A stretch of 64,000 nt of DNA from Adineta vaga (GCA_021613535.1 CP075492.1:16244001-16308000); one strand, 5' to 3'. Numbered from the stretch's first letter, positions 33,069 to 44,796 are shown. Translations and numbers: made by a program. Notes: generated from the letters alone by a model not told the origin.

Positions 33069-34016
33069 AAGAACATTGACGCAGCTATTTAATAAATTTG
33101 TTGAGATTGATTGAATATGTAATTTCATTTTAACTGAACTAACTGAAAAAATATTCTTGGATGGATGTGAGTATTACATCCATCCCGCACCTTTAAGATT
33201 ATGAAAAGATAATTGAAATATTTGCTATTCAATACAAGAGTAATAGAATAGCACTAAAATAACTGTTCTTTTTTACTATTTATTTTCTTCTTTTCTTGAC
33301 TAACTTTGTTATTTCCCCTTATATATCCTACTCCTGGGTCAAACATTACATTGAAACTTATAATCACCTTTCTTTATATTCATCAATATGAACGTTAATT
33401 TTTAGTTGTTTTTTATCAAATGATATTTTAAATCGATAGACATTGATAATATTGAATAAAAAGAATATTATTAAGTAAAAAATATATTGTTTCTCTTTTA
33501 GCATACAAGCAATACATGTGAAAATAAAACATTCACAAATGTAATAAAAAAAGGGTTAATTCTCTCAATATCGGATATATATGTTCCATCAACTGTATTT
33601 GCGAATTACTAAGACTTATGAAGTAATAAGCAATTTTTTTAATAAGAAGAATCATATGTAATATTTATCTTCTCTTAAAAGAAAAAAAACCAGATTGGAA
33701 TGATATATTCTACGTTCTTTACGAAACAATACACACGATTAAAAAAGATTAAATAACTTAATAATATTAATAGAAAAACTTTTGAAAAAATATTGCTTAA
33801 TGAAAGATAATTTAAAGAAACTAAATGTAAACATGATCGTGTCACGCTTGAATAATAAATCGATTTTTTTAGATAAATACGGATGAGTATAATTAACGAA
33901 CGTACATATATGTGTATAATATTAAAAAGAATGAGAAAAAATAGACCATAGAATAAATAATATATACATATTTGGCTATCTAATTACATTCACTTCTAGA
34001 TATTATGTGTATCAAT
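33069..34016. other. Intergenic, very AT-rich, one hairpin remnant
   Basis: No gene seen. A degenerate telomere-like fold-back lies at 33154-33199: GGATGGATGTGAG, then CATCCATCCCGCACCTTTAAGAT. Confidence 0.45.
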
Positions 34017-37000
34017 ATGAAACGATTTATTTTCAAATATTCCAATAAGTAGATTTCATAATAAAATTCAATTTTTTCTTTTAAATTTTCCTTTTTTGTG
34101 CTAGAAGTTTAAAAAACATTCGATTTTTATTTTATTTATGGATAATTGGATTATTTTTAATGATTATAATATCATTTATTTATCTTATTACGACAAATAA
34201 TGAAGATAGAATTGAAAATGAATTTTTCGATAATTCAAGTGAAAAATAAACTTTTTTGCTTTTTTTAAAAGTTTTATTATTGTCTTATTTCTAGTTTCAA
34301 GCTCATTTTATTTTTATTACAATTCATCATTACCGATAAATCAATCAATGGCTATTACAAATTTATCTGAGATTACAAAACAAGTAAAATAGAAAGAAAA
34401 AATAGGATTATTTCTTTTTTCTTTTTAAAGTTTTCAAAATACTATAGTTTATCAATGAATATTATTCGAGTATTATCAATGAAATTTATTGAAACAATTA
34501 TATCAAATAAAAGAAAAAGAGAAATGTATGTATTTGTATTTCAAAAAGAATTTATTTTTATTTTATTAAATTTTAGTGAAGAAATAAATTTATTTTTAAT
34601 TCAATGTGAAATAAAATATCCAAAAAAATGTAATGGAGTTAAATTATGCCATGATCGTTTTATTTCAAATATATTCCAAATTATTAAATTATCACCAAAA
34701 CAATTATCTTTTTCTATTTCATTTAATTATCAATTTACCATTATTATTCCAATGACATTTTTATCAATTAATCAAACAATTTCTTCAACACGTAAATAAT
34801 TACAAATTTATTCAAAAACAAAAAGAAAACAACAAGATTTTGCATTTATTATTGTAGTAATGATAACTCAAACTAGTTCTATTTACACAACGAATACATT
34901 TTCAACATCAACTGTATCAACAATGACATTATTAGCAACAATAACAGGACTAACATCAACACAGTTGATAACAACTACGACACTAACAACTGGACCTACA
35001 TCAACAACAACCACAGTATTAACAACGACATCGGAAACCACAACAATCACAACAACAGTATTAACAATGACAGTAGAATCTACAACAACAACAACAACAC
35101 CAGGTGAGATTTCCATATTATTTCTCGTAATAAAAGAGAGTAATTTGTTAATAAAATAAAAAATATATAGAAACCTCGGATCAAAAAAAGACAAACTGAT
35201 TCTGTGATTTCAGGCGGTCTTATGATTAGAAATCCGTTTATTTCCCCCTTCAAGTCACTTGAGTGGTTTTTCAGCAAAGTAATAATAGCAAGTAGCAGTT
35301 TCACGTCTAATAGTTATCAAACTGCTGATTGTCTGCTAAAGTACAGATGAACGACAAACGTCAAAAACGAAAATCTACCCACCTACTCGCATAGATAATT
35401 CGAAACTTCTACGTAAACATCTTCTGCATCGATTCATTTTTAATATTGATAAATCATTAAAATACCATAGATTCCGATGATTCGTGCTCACTATTCAACT
35501 TTTCTGAATTTCTACTATGATTTTGTTCTTTCTAGTACCCGCCTACCTATACATGAGTTTTCTCTCCTTCACAACTGGCACTTCTCCACAATCGTTGGCC
35601 GTTGTAGATATTAATAATGATAACAAACCTGACATAGTTGCGGCCAACTATGGTGCAAATACAGTTAGCGTTTTTCGGAATATAGGTAATAGCACATTTG
35701 CTACACAAGTTACCTTCGCAACTGGCACTAATCCACAATCAGTGGTCGTTGTAGATGTAAATTCAGACAACAGACCTGATATTATTACGGCCAACTATGG
35801 TGCAAGCACGGTTAGTGTCCTATTGAACACAGGCAATAGCACATTTGCTTCTCAAGCTACCTTCGCAACTGGCACTAATCCGCAATCAATAATTGTCACT
35901 GATGTTAATAACGATAGCACACCGGATATAATCACAGCAAACAGTGGCGCAAATACAGTTAGTATCCTGCTGAATACAGGCAATAGCACATTTGCTACTC
36001 AAGTTACCTTCGCAACTGGCACTAATCCGCAATCAATAATCGTCACTGATGTTAATAATGATAGCACACCGGATATAATCACAGCAAACAGTGGTGAAAA
36101 CACAATTAGTATCCTTCTGAATACAGGTAATAGTACATTTGCTACACAAATTACCTTCGTAACGGGCACTAATCCACAATCAGTGGCCGTCGTTGATATA
36201 AATGCAGACAACAGACCTGATATTATTGCGGCCAACTATGGAGCAAATACAGTTAGTGTCCTACTAAATACAGGCAATGCTACATTTTCCTCGCAAGTTA
36301 CCTTCACAACCGGCGCTAATCCAAAAGCAGTGGCCGTTATTGATGTAAATTCAGACAACAGACCTGATATTATTACGGCCAACTATGGAGCAGGCACAGT
36401 TAGTGTCCTACTGAATACAGGTGATAGCACATTTGCTTCTCAAGTTACCTTCGCCACTGGAACTAGTCCGAGATCAGTGGCCGTCGTAGATATAAATTCA
36501 GACGACAGAGCCGATATAATTACGGCAAACAGTGGTGCAAACACTGTTAGTCTGCTTCGCAATACAGGCAGCGCAACATTTTCCTCTCAAATTACCTACA
36601 CAACTGGAACTGGTCCACTCTCAGTGGCAGTTGTAGACGTAAATTCAGATAATAAACCTGATATAGTTACGGCAAACAGTGGTGCTAACACGGTTAGCGT
36701 TTTTCAGAATACAGATAATGGCATATTTTCTTCTCAAATTACTTTCGCCACTGGAACTAGTCCGAGATCAGTGACCGTCGTAGATATAAATTCAGACGAC
36801 AGAGCCGATATAATTACGGCCAACTATGGTGCAAACACAATTAGTATCCTTCTAAATACAGGCAATAGCACATTTGGTTCTCAAATTACCTACACAACTG
36901 GAACTGGTCCACTCTCTGTGGCAGTTGTAGATGTAAATTCAGACAATAAACCGGATATAGTTACGGCAAACTATGGCGCAAATACAGTTAGTGTCCTACT

Positions 37001-37598
37001 AAATACAGGCAATGCTACATTTTCCCCTCAAGTTACCTTCGCAACTGGCACTAATCCACAATCAGTGGCCGTCGTTGATATAAATGCAGACAACAGACCT
37101 GATATTATTACGGCCAACTATGGTGCAAGTACAGTTAGCATTTTTCTGAATACAGATAATGGTACATTTGCTTCTCAAGTTACTTTCGCAACTGGCGCTA
37201 ATCCATACTCAGCAGCAGTTGTCGACATTAATGGTGATAGTAAACCTGATATAGTAACGGCAAACTATGGTGCAGGCACTGTTAGCATTTTTCTGAATAC
37301 AGATAATGGTACATTTGCTCCTCAAGTTACCTTCGCATCAGGCAGTTATCCATACTCAGTGGTCGTTGTAGATATAAATTCAGACAATAAACCTGATATA
37401 ATTACGGCAAATAGTGTTGCAAGCATAGTTAATATTCTTCTCAATGAAGGCAATATCACATTCTCTTCTCGAAGTACTTTCGCAACTAGCCGTAATCCCT
37501 CATCAGTAGCTGTTATAGATGTAAATTCAGACAGCAAACCTGATATAGTTACGTCAAACTTTGTTGGAAATAGTGTTGGGATTTTGTTTCACTATTAA
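34017..37598 (+). CDS. Membrane-anchored Thr-rich FG-GAP repeat protein
   Basis: Assembled from seven exons: 34017-34048, 34105-34238, 34295-34383, 34431-34525, 34577-34791, 34858-35103 and 35536-37598; introns of 47-66 bp and one of 432 bp, all GT..AG and all in phase, 957 residues. A short basic N terminus is followed by one TM helix (FYLWIIGLFLMIIISFIYL), so type II. An extracellular stem domain follows, then a mucin-like Thr/Ser linker and 14 FG-GAP/VCBS-type units of about 49 residues, each with a Ca-binding DxNxDxxxD loop. FG-GAP arrays fold as beta-propellers, so two seven-bladed propellers are likely. Presumed surface adhesion or recognition. Alternative: an unspliced end at 34797 would split it into two genes. 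Confidence 0.72.
35569..37590 (+). repeat. Fourteen 147-bp coding tandem repeats
   Basis: Units of about 147 bp encode FG-GAP repeats. Consensus starts with F-A-T-G-T-N-P-Q-S-V-A-V-V-D and continues N-S-D-N-x-P-D-I-I-T-A-N. Neighbouring units 3 and 4 are near identical, and the pair 7-8 is repeated as 9-10, showing recent internal duplication. Confidence 0.85.
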
Positions 37599-38029
37599 AA
37601 CTTCACTGTTTAAATTTATTCGTCTTAACTTTAACTTAACGAACGTATTTGAAACTGTAAAAATGACACGAACTTTTGTTAGTAACTTTTTTTACTTTCG
37701 CTTTCTTTATTGTGACACTCGGAAGTGCTTACAATTAGTGTCTTCATGATTCACAGCTAAACAAGATGCAGTACTTTCATGGATATTCGCGTACATAAAC
37801 AGAGACGATAACATTTTAGTACAATCACAGGGGAAGGTCCCCATGTGTTAAGTTCCTTTTTCGAATCGAACATATGCCATCTTGTAGTATTCAGTGAGTA
37901 TAGTATCTGATATGAAGGGTTCATTCCCATGATACATCTTTTGGAGATACAACGAACTCTTATATCTATTTAAAAGTCGCTATAAGACTCTTTACTAAAT
38001 ACTTATATTTCAAGAATGTGCCAAAACCT

Positions 38030-38365
38030 TTTATGGTTCTGCATTATTCACAGAAGGTTCAGTCATTTTTCTGCAGAACCTTAAAAACCCATTCGTCTGA
38101 CGAAAGTGAATCGGACTGGTTCTGTGGTACAACTGCAGAACCATAAAGGGTTCTGTATATCGATCCTAAACCATGGACAGGTTTTCATGAGGTTTTGAAA
38201 ACTCAAGAAGGTTCTGTACAGTGAATGAGAACCTTCAAGAGTTCTTTCTATTAAATCTTGAACCTTAAAAAATTCTATCGTATTTATTTGGAACCAAAAG
38301 GGTTCTGTTCAAATATACTAAACCGGAAAGGGTTTGGTATGCTATTACTGAACCATACGAATCTT
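38030..38365. repeat. GGTTCTG / CAGAACC palindromic cluster, left
   Basis: A dozen copies of AGGTTCTG-like or CAGAACCTT-like heptamers alternate in orientation over about 330 bp, giving extensive self-complementarity. The same word set recurs at 40556-40690. Confidence 0.7.
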
Positions 38366-39902
38366 TTTCTTGAACTTTACTAATTATAAAACTTCTGCTC
38401 TAAAATGCACAATCTAAAATAGCTTTGTCAATGAAGTTTGAAATACAATAAGCTTCCACTTTTGAAGACGAAGAAAGTCATGCACTGAAAATATGTACAT
38501 GTATATACATGTATGTTGTGAACAAAACTAACATTTCAATTTTGACTGGACAGAATTGAAATGTTCATTTTGTCCAAATGAATTATTAGTCTAAGTTAAA
38601 ATTCTAATTGTAAGTGGGCAAAATTAAAGTTGTCTTTTTTCTTATGTAAATGAACAGAAAAGATATATTTTTAAATATTTTAAACAAAGAAAAGTCGACA
38701 AGGTATACGTTTTTGAGATTTCTACCAATTTACATCGTCAATCATCGTAAAATTTATGAAGTCGACTAAACAGTAACTTGAAGTGAAGATTTTTGTATGT
38801 GACAACTGCAGGAAATCTTCAACTTTGATCTCAGTTTTTGAAGGATATTGACGAAGAAAGAACGTGCCATGGCGATCCTACGCTCGTCCCTACCTTCCGA
38901 AAAATTCACTGGTCACAAAAAGTATCAAACGATACATTTCTTCAGAAAAAATTCAACTATTCTGAAAAGCTTTTAGGATCATTAATACCGTCTAATGTTA
39001 ATCTAAAGACTTATGCGTCGGCTGCTATTTTCATTTCTTCCATGTTTTATCACTTTTCTGTTCGTTTTCATAAGAAAAAAGACAACCTTAATTTTTCCCA
39101 CGATAGAAACGTTCGTTCGTTCAAGCCAACCACAATTTAACAGGCTTCTCTACTCTTACATTTTAACAAAACATCGACACGACTTAGTAGGTTTAAGTTG
39201 TGAATAAAGATCTTAGATATGAAATGAACGACTTAATGTTTTGCACTGACAGTTCTGAGAATCCAATATCAACTTATACTCCAAGACACTTTTCATTCAT
39301 TCAAATTTGAGGCAAGTTTTTCTGTTATCACTCACATGAAGCAAAATCATGTACAGACCATCGACAAGTTAGCAGAAAATGTCTTTACTATAGCTCAAAC
39401 TAACTTACGTGTCATGTCGACCAGTTTGGGTCCACGAATGGTTGCCAAATAAACTAAAGAACTCTTCAAAGTCCTCATTTCGCCGAGCTCAACCTTTTCA
39501 AAATATTCTTTGCAAATGGAATGAGCTTTTTCAATGGCTCCTCTACTCGATTATGTAGAGATATCACTCAGTCCTTAACCGATAGCCTCGTAGAAATATC
39601 GGTATACCCTTGAGCATGGAAGATGTCTTTGTATAATAAAACTCGCAGAGTTAAACATACCTTTATAATATGGCACCTGAGGTCGTATGGTATCCGTATG
39701 ATGAAACATACACATGTCCGAGCCTTTCAGAAGCTATCAAGACATATACTCAGTATGGCTTGTAGAATCTCATTTTCTATGTGCACACTGGTCGAAACTA
39801 AACATCTATTCCTGATAGCAGCAGATTTTGAGAAAGTCACATTTTATGCGACGATGTTTCTGTTATTGTATTTAAAATGAAAAGCTAAATATTGTGTTCT
39901 TA

Positions 39903-40260
39903 TTTAGATTCATATCGATATGTGAGTAAAGATGAGTTATTCTCACAGTACTATGTTAAATATCTATTATTATTATTTAGGGCCACGTCAATATCTAATT
40001 AAAAGTAAGTGATATTTGAGATATGAAATTAAATATTCATGGTTATTATTTAGGTTCATATCGATATTTGAGTAAAGGTGAGTTGTATTTGAAATATAAA
40101 ATTAAATATTGTTTATTATCGTTTAGGTTCATATTCAAAATTTGATTAAAGATGAATATTTTTCAAAATAACATATCAAATATTTATTGTTGTTATTTGG
40201 GATCATATCGATGTGTAATTGAGAGTGAGTGCTAAGTGAGATATATGAAATAAAAAGAAA
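39903..40260 (+). repeat. Tandem repeat, about five units of 70-78 bp
   Basis: Units share TTATTTAGGTTCATATCGATAT, then GAGTAAAGGTGAGT and AATATAAAATTAAATATT; starts near 39903, 39976, 40051, 40123 and 40195. Moderately diverged. Confidence 0.75.
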
Positions 40261-40555
40261 ATTATTTTCTTTTTTTTCTTTTATTTTATTTGGAAACGTA
40301 TTCAAGTGCTTGCAAGTGCGTCTGTTCATGTCAAGGTTTCCAACACAGTGAGAAAGTGAATTAAGTTAGAGTTGAATTAGGCCAATTGGAAGCAATCAGA
40401 AGACAGAATTTGACTGCAACTTAACTCAATTTTTCCGTCTGTTTGAGATCTTAACATAAAACAGACGCAGTTGCAAACACTAGAATACGTTTCTAAATCA
40501 ACCTAAATATAACAACAAAATAGGTTTGTGAAAAACCATTTAAAACACCTTTTAT

Positions 40556-40690
40556 GTCAGACTGAACCTTTTTTTGGTATAGAATCATGAAGAGTTCTGT
40601 TGTTTTTTGACAGAATCCTCTTTGAGCCAGAACCTTCTTGAGGATTCTGAATTTTACCAGCGGGCCGAACCCCTAAAAAGGTTCTGGAAA
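40556..40690. repeat. GGTTCTG / CAGAACC palindromic cluster, right
   Basis: Same alternating words as 38030-38365 (GACTGAACC, AGAGTTCTG, CAGAACCTT, AAGGTTCTG). Possibly the other end of a 2.7-kb decayed element. Confidence 0.65.
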
Positions 40691-41043
40691 ACTCTTTTTT
40701 TATTTTCAGAGTAGTAGACATTTATGAAACTTCGTATTAGTATTTTAATAGGAAACACATGTCACTGTTACAATAGCTTAAAGCGATGAATAAAAGTAAT
40801 CAGAATAAAAAATTAGAGTTCCGTTGTGGAAGATTTTTGACGACCCTAAGTAGTTGTTGTAGTTGATGTGGAATTTGAAGTAGTAGTTGGTTCTAATTTT
40901 TAACAAAGAAACAATGACTAGAGCAAATAGTACAAGCAATCGAACATATTTTATGATTAGACTCAAACTTCTAGAGATCAAAATCAGTTATAATAGATTT
41001 AGTTATATTCATAGAGCTGTTCAACCTATAGATGATTGTTCAT

Positions 41044-41344
41044 CAAAGGGGAAAAAGCAGACTTCTGTACTTCTCCGTACTTCTCTGTACTTCACTGTAC
41101 TTCTCTGGACTTCCTTGGACTTCCTAACACTTATACCGGCATACATTAAAAGTTTCATCCCAGAAAACAGAAGAAAACTGACCTGTCACTGGAACTATTA
41201 AAACTTTTATTCCCAATAACAGAACAAAAGTGTTCTGTTATTGGGATAAAATGACGAAGATAAAATGTACTTCTTTTGTACTTCTGTGTACTTCCTTGTA
41301 CTTCCTTGTACTTCTGAAGTATGAAGTCCTGCTTTTCCCCCTTG
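41044..41344. repeat. Fold-back (MITE-like) element with GTACTTC repeats
   Basis: Outer inverted repeats CAAAGGGGAAAAAGCAGACTT (41044-41064, read as pieces) and its near complement at 41324-41344. Inside are GTACTTCTCT-type 10-bp repeats on both sides and a central perfect palindrome with 16-bp arms TCCCAATAACAGAACA (41211-41226) and complement at 41231-41246. Confidence 0.75.
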
Positions 41345-41953
41345 TTGTTCATGGTACAAAGTACGCGATGTATGTGTTATTTTGTCTGAACGGATCATCA
41401 CTTACATCGAGTACGACTTGAGCTATTAGGCGGTCTCACAGATATTATCGAAACACAAATGCTATCTTTTTTTGTTTGAAGTTTCAGAAGACGAAAGAAT
41501 TGAGTGTTAACGCCATCCATTTCAAAGAAACCGATACACCGACGGTTGAGCCTGCGACAATAGAGCCCCTACAGTTGAGTCTCGTAGGAGAAATGAATTA
41601 GAAAGTTAAAAAATTTATTTTATATAAATATCAAAAATCGAAGAGAGCTCTAACTCATTTGAAATAAATATTTCTCGGTATAACATGAAATGATGGGGCT
41701 AGAATTTGTAATCTGTCATCAATAAGTTCATATTTCACTCTTTTCTTGTGTTTTATTGTTTTCTCAAAGCAGGTGAACAATAATGACGATCAAATGAAGA
41801 TAAGGATTGTTGAAAAAGATTCAACAGTTTTCTCGCCTTATGACTTTTCATTGATCCATTAAAGAAGATATATTTAACACATTCGAGGCGATTCAGTTTT
41901 CGTACAGAAATTGATCGAGATACCTGTTTCCTCATAGAATGTACTTTTAGTAA

Positions 41954-43609
41954 ATGAACTTATTGACCTTTTCTTCCTATTCTGTCGATTTTCTTGAATA
42001 TTTTACATGTCGTCAGAAGAAAGTAGTACAAGAAGATAGTATTGACTCACTTAGTGAAGCGAGTTCTTTGACTGATGATTTCGTTAGAATGCACTTCGAA
42101 TCTACAAGTTCTGATGGAGAAATCACTGATGATAAGGTGGATTCAAACATCTGGAGAGAAATAGAATCAGAATCTGATGATGAATTTTTGGAAGATCATG
42201 GAATCGTTCAACACGTAACGTCAGCTTCTGAAGATGGTACAATCAATCCTATCGATTGCTATCGACATTTCATCACTGATGAAGTTATAAGTCTCATGGT
42301 ACGCGAAACTAATAGATATGCTGAACAATATTTACTAAAACATAAACCTAGCAAACGATCGAAAAATCTTCAATGGAAATCAACTACTAACGAAGAAATG
42401 CTGAAATTCTTGGGAATAGTCATCGAGATGGGTTTAGTGCAAATGCCAAAAGTAGACTATTACTGGAGCAAAAGTCAATTGTATGGATCAAAGATTATTC
42501 AAAACACAATGTCGAGAGACAAATTTGAATTGCTCCTCAAGTTTTTACATTTTTCGAACAATGCTGAACAGGATGCGAGTCAAGATAGACTAGCAAAGTT
42601 GAATCCACTTTTGTACTTATTGAAAGCTAGATTCAAGTCGGTTTATATACCTGGCTCCGTCATTACCATTGATGAAACAATGGTACCCTGGCGAGGCCGA
42701 CTCTCCTTTAGGCAGTACGTTCCAGGCAAAGCTCACAAATATGGGGTTAAAATGTACAAAATAGCAGATACGAATGGATATACTTGGGATTTTATAATTT
42801 ATACAGGCAAACAGAATCTACCGACTAATCTTGGACATTCTCAAACAGTCACCATGCAGTTATTAGATGATCTTTTGAGATGTTATCGAGCTGTAGCAGC
42901 TGACAACTTTTTTACAAGTATTACTCTTAGCAAACAATTGCTGGAAAATGATATCTACCTCATTGGAACATTGAGAAGTAATCGCGCTGGTTCTCGAAAT
43001 GAAGTTGTTCAGAAACAGCTCAAGAAAGGTGAAACTTATGGACTGCAGAATGGCGATGGTATTAAGTTGATCAAATGGAAAGATAAAAGAGAAGTTTTGA
43101 TGATATCTACCAAGCCCTCTCATACAGCTTCGCTCGTGGACATCAGAAAAACTACGTCACCTAACAAACGGATTATGAAACCAAAAGTTGTAGTCGATTA
43201 CAATAAAGGAAGACAAGGTATAGATTTGTCGGATCAACTATCGGCGTACTACACATGTCTAAGACGATCGATAAAATTGTATCAAAAGGTGGCATTTGAG
43301 TTGATATTTAGAACATCAATAGTGAATAGTTATTTGATATACAAAGAAAACTATGCAATGGATGACATAATCATCCTACAGTTCCGTGAGAGTGTCGTAC
43401 GATCTTTACTCCTTGGTGTATCTACTGAGAATCAGAAACCTGGTCCGAGACAACAATCGACAAGTCATTTGAAGCGCAAACTAGCTGATCATAGCCTAGA
43501 GGAAATGAAGGATATGCGCGCAATGTCCGAAGACGCTGCACTGGGTGTTATGAAGAAGGAAGGAAACAACAATCAGGAGAAGCGAGCTATGCAGCAGGAA
43601 AGAAAGTAA
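41954..43609 (+). CDS. piggyBac transposase
   Basis: 551 residues. An acidic N-terminal region (SDDEFLEDHG) precedes the core DDE-like domain. The catalytic Asp residues are visible: D240 in TIDETMVPW, D317 in AADNFFTS and D424/D427 in GIDLSDQ. This enzyme cuts at TTAA and moves DNA without leaving a footprint. The usual C-terminal Cys-rich zinc domain is largely absent: after residue 551 another frame shows only FCSECD, so the tail is shortened or frameshifted. The start ATG lies just 76 bp inside the left end, leaving a very short promoter region. A decayed relative is at 52036-52676. Confidence 0.9.
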   Translation: MNLLTFSSYSVDFLEYFTCRQKKVVQEDSIDSLSEASSLTDDFVRMHFESTSSDGEITDDKVDSNIWREIESESDDEFLEDHGIVQHVTSASEDGTINPIDCYRHFITDEVISLMVRETNRYAEQYLLKHKPSKRSKNLQWKSTTNEEMLKFLGIVIEMGLVQMPKVDYYWSKSQLYGSKIIQNTMSRDKFELLLKFLHFSNNAEQDASQDRLAKLNPLLYLLKARFKSVYIPGSVITIDETMVPWRGRLSFRQYVPGKAHKYGVKMYKIADTNGYTWDFIIYTGKQNLPTNLGHSQTVTMQLLDDLLRCYRAVAADNFFTSITLSKQLLENDIYLIGTLRSNRAGSRNEVVQKQLKKGETYGLQNGDGIKLIKWKDKREVLMISTKPSHTASLVDIRKTTSPNKRIMKPKVVVDYNKGRQGIDLSDQLSAYYTCLRRSIKLYQKVAFELIFRTSIVNSYLIYKENYAMDDIIILQFRESVVRSLLLGVSTENQKPGPRQQSTSHLKRKLADHSLEEMKDMRAMSEDAALGVMKKEGNNNQEKRAMQQERK

Positions 43610-43833
43610 AAACGTTTTGTTCTGAATGTGATAATTTTTTTGTATTGAATGCAGGGGTGCTGGATTAGTATTAGCATTGCATTAAATACTGCCAAAATGT
43701 TAATGTTAAGCCAGCACCTCTGATTGAATGTTTTAACAAGAAGCATTATGTTAAGTGATAAAATGCTTAACCTTTTGCCGAAGAAAAACGCAAAAAAAGT
43801 ATTTTTCTCTACAGTTTCTTCTTAAAATATAGC

Positions 43834-43853
43834 GTGGCCCACCGGTGGGCCAC
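43834..43853. repeat. Perfect 20-bp palindrome in the piggyBac 3' end
   Basis: GTGGCCCACCGGTGGGCCAC, 15 bp inside the right TTAA. GC-rich in an AT-rich setting. I do not find a copy at the left end. Confidence 0.9.
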
Positions 43854-44040
43854 ATTGCCTCGAATGTGTTAAACGAACTCCTGGACTAATAAGATGTCGC
43901 ATGTATCCACATTTTCCCCACAGAAACATTAACTTATCTAATTTTGGTTGTTCTAACTTTTCAATTTATTTCTATGAGGCTCATTTGCCAGGGCTCAATT
44001 GTTGCAAGCTTAAGTGTCGTGTTAACTCGATGAACAGTGT

Positions 44041-44796
44041 TGAGGGTGTGGGTGTGGGTGTGAGGGTGTGGGTGTGGGTGTGGGTGGGTGTGGGTGGGTG
44101 AGGGTGTGGGTGTGGGTGTGGGTGAGGGTGAGGGTGTGGGTGAGGGTGGGTGAGGGTGTGGGTGTGGGTGTGGGTGTGGGTGGGTGTGGGTGTGGGGTGG
44201 GGGTGTGGGTGTGGGGTGTGGGTGGGTGTGGGTGTGGGTGTGGGGGTGGGTGGGTGTGGGTGTGGGTGTGTGGGGTGTGGGTGTGGGTGTGGGTGGATGT
44301 GGGTGTGGGTGTGAGTGTGGCTGCTGGGGTGTGGGTGGGTGTGGGTGGGTGTGGGTGTGGGTGTGGGTGTGGGTGTGGGTGGGTGTGGGTGAGGGTGAGG
44401 GTGTGGATGTGGGTGTGGGTGTGGGTGGGTGTGGGTGAGGGTGAGGGTGTGGATGTGGGTGTGGGTGGGTGTGGGTGTGAGTGTGGCTGCGTGCGGGTGT
44501 GTGTGGTGGGTGTGGGTGGGGTGTGGGTGAGGGTGAGGGTGTGGGTGTGGGTGTGGGTGGGTGTGGGTGAGGGTGAGGGTGTGGGGGTGTGGGTGTGGGT
44601 GGGTGGGGTGGGTGTGAGTGTGGCTGCGTGCGGGTGTGGGTGTCTGGTCTTCAACAACGCCTATATCAACAGCCACACCCACACCCATCCACACCCACAC
44701 CCACACCCACACCAAGCCACACCCACCCACACCCACCCACACCCGCACGCAGCCACACTCACACCCACACCCACACCCACACCCACACCCTCAAGA
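44041..44796. repeat. Large inverted telomere-like array
   Basis: About 600 bp of TGTGGG-type repeat on the plus strand, a short unique spacer (CTTCAACAACGCCTATATCAACAG region at 44647-44671), then about 120 bp of the complementary CCCACA repeat. It begins GTTGAGGGTGTGGGTG and ends CACACCCTCAAGATG, the same borders as the small hairpins. Marker variants such as GAGTGTGGCTGCGTGCGGGT occur near 44480 and 44620, and their complement lies in the C-rich arm near 44740. Confidence 0.9.

Larger units (their letters stand above)
37599..41873. other. Repeat-rich, gene-free region
   Basis: More than 4 kb without a supportable gene. It holds two GGTTCTG/CAGAACC clusters, a five-unit tandem repeat, a fold-back element with GTACTTC repeats (all listed separately), plus small hairpins such as ACATTTCAATT/AATTGAAATGT near 38532-38565. 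ORFs here are short and lack family features. Confidence 0.55.
41878..43868 (+). mobile_element. piggyBac-type DNA transposon, apparently complete
   Basis: 1991 bp bounded by TTAA on both sides (41874-41877 and 43869-43872). Terminal inverted repeats CACATTCGAGGC (41878-41889) and GCCTCGAATGTG (43857-43868) match over 12 bp. One long transposase ORF lies inside. Near the 3' end are two further structures: a GGTGCTGG...CCAGCACC hairpin (about 43655-43718) and a 20-bp perfect palindrome at 43834-43853. TTAA duplication and the DDD transposase define the superfamily. Confidence 0.9.

Noticed and set aside
34883-35304. Val-rich minus-strand ORFs
   Set aside because: Antisense of the Thr-rich linker exon (ACA/ACT codons read as TGT/GTT).
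39620-39880. MAPEVV-like string resembling a protein-kinase APE motif
   Set aside because: No other kinase motif (HRD, DFG, DxWxxG) is found near it in any frame and stops are frequent, so it is chance.
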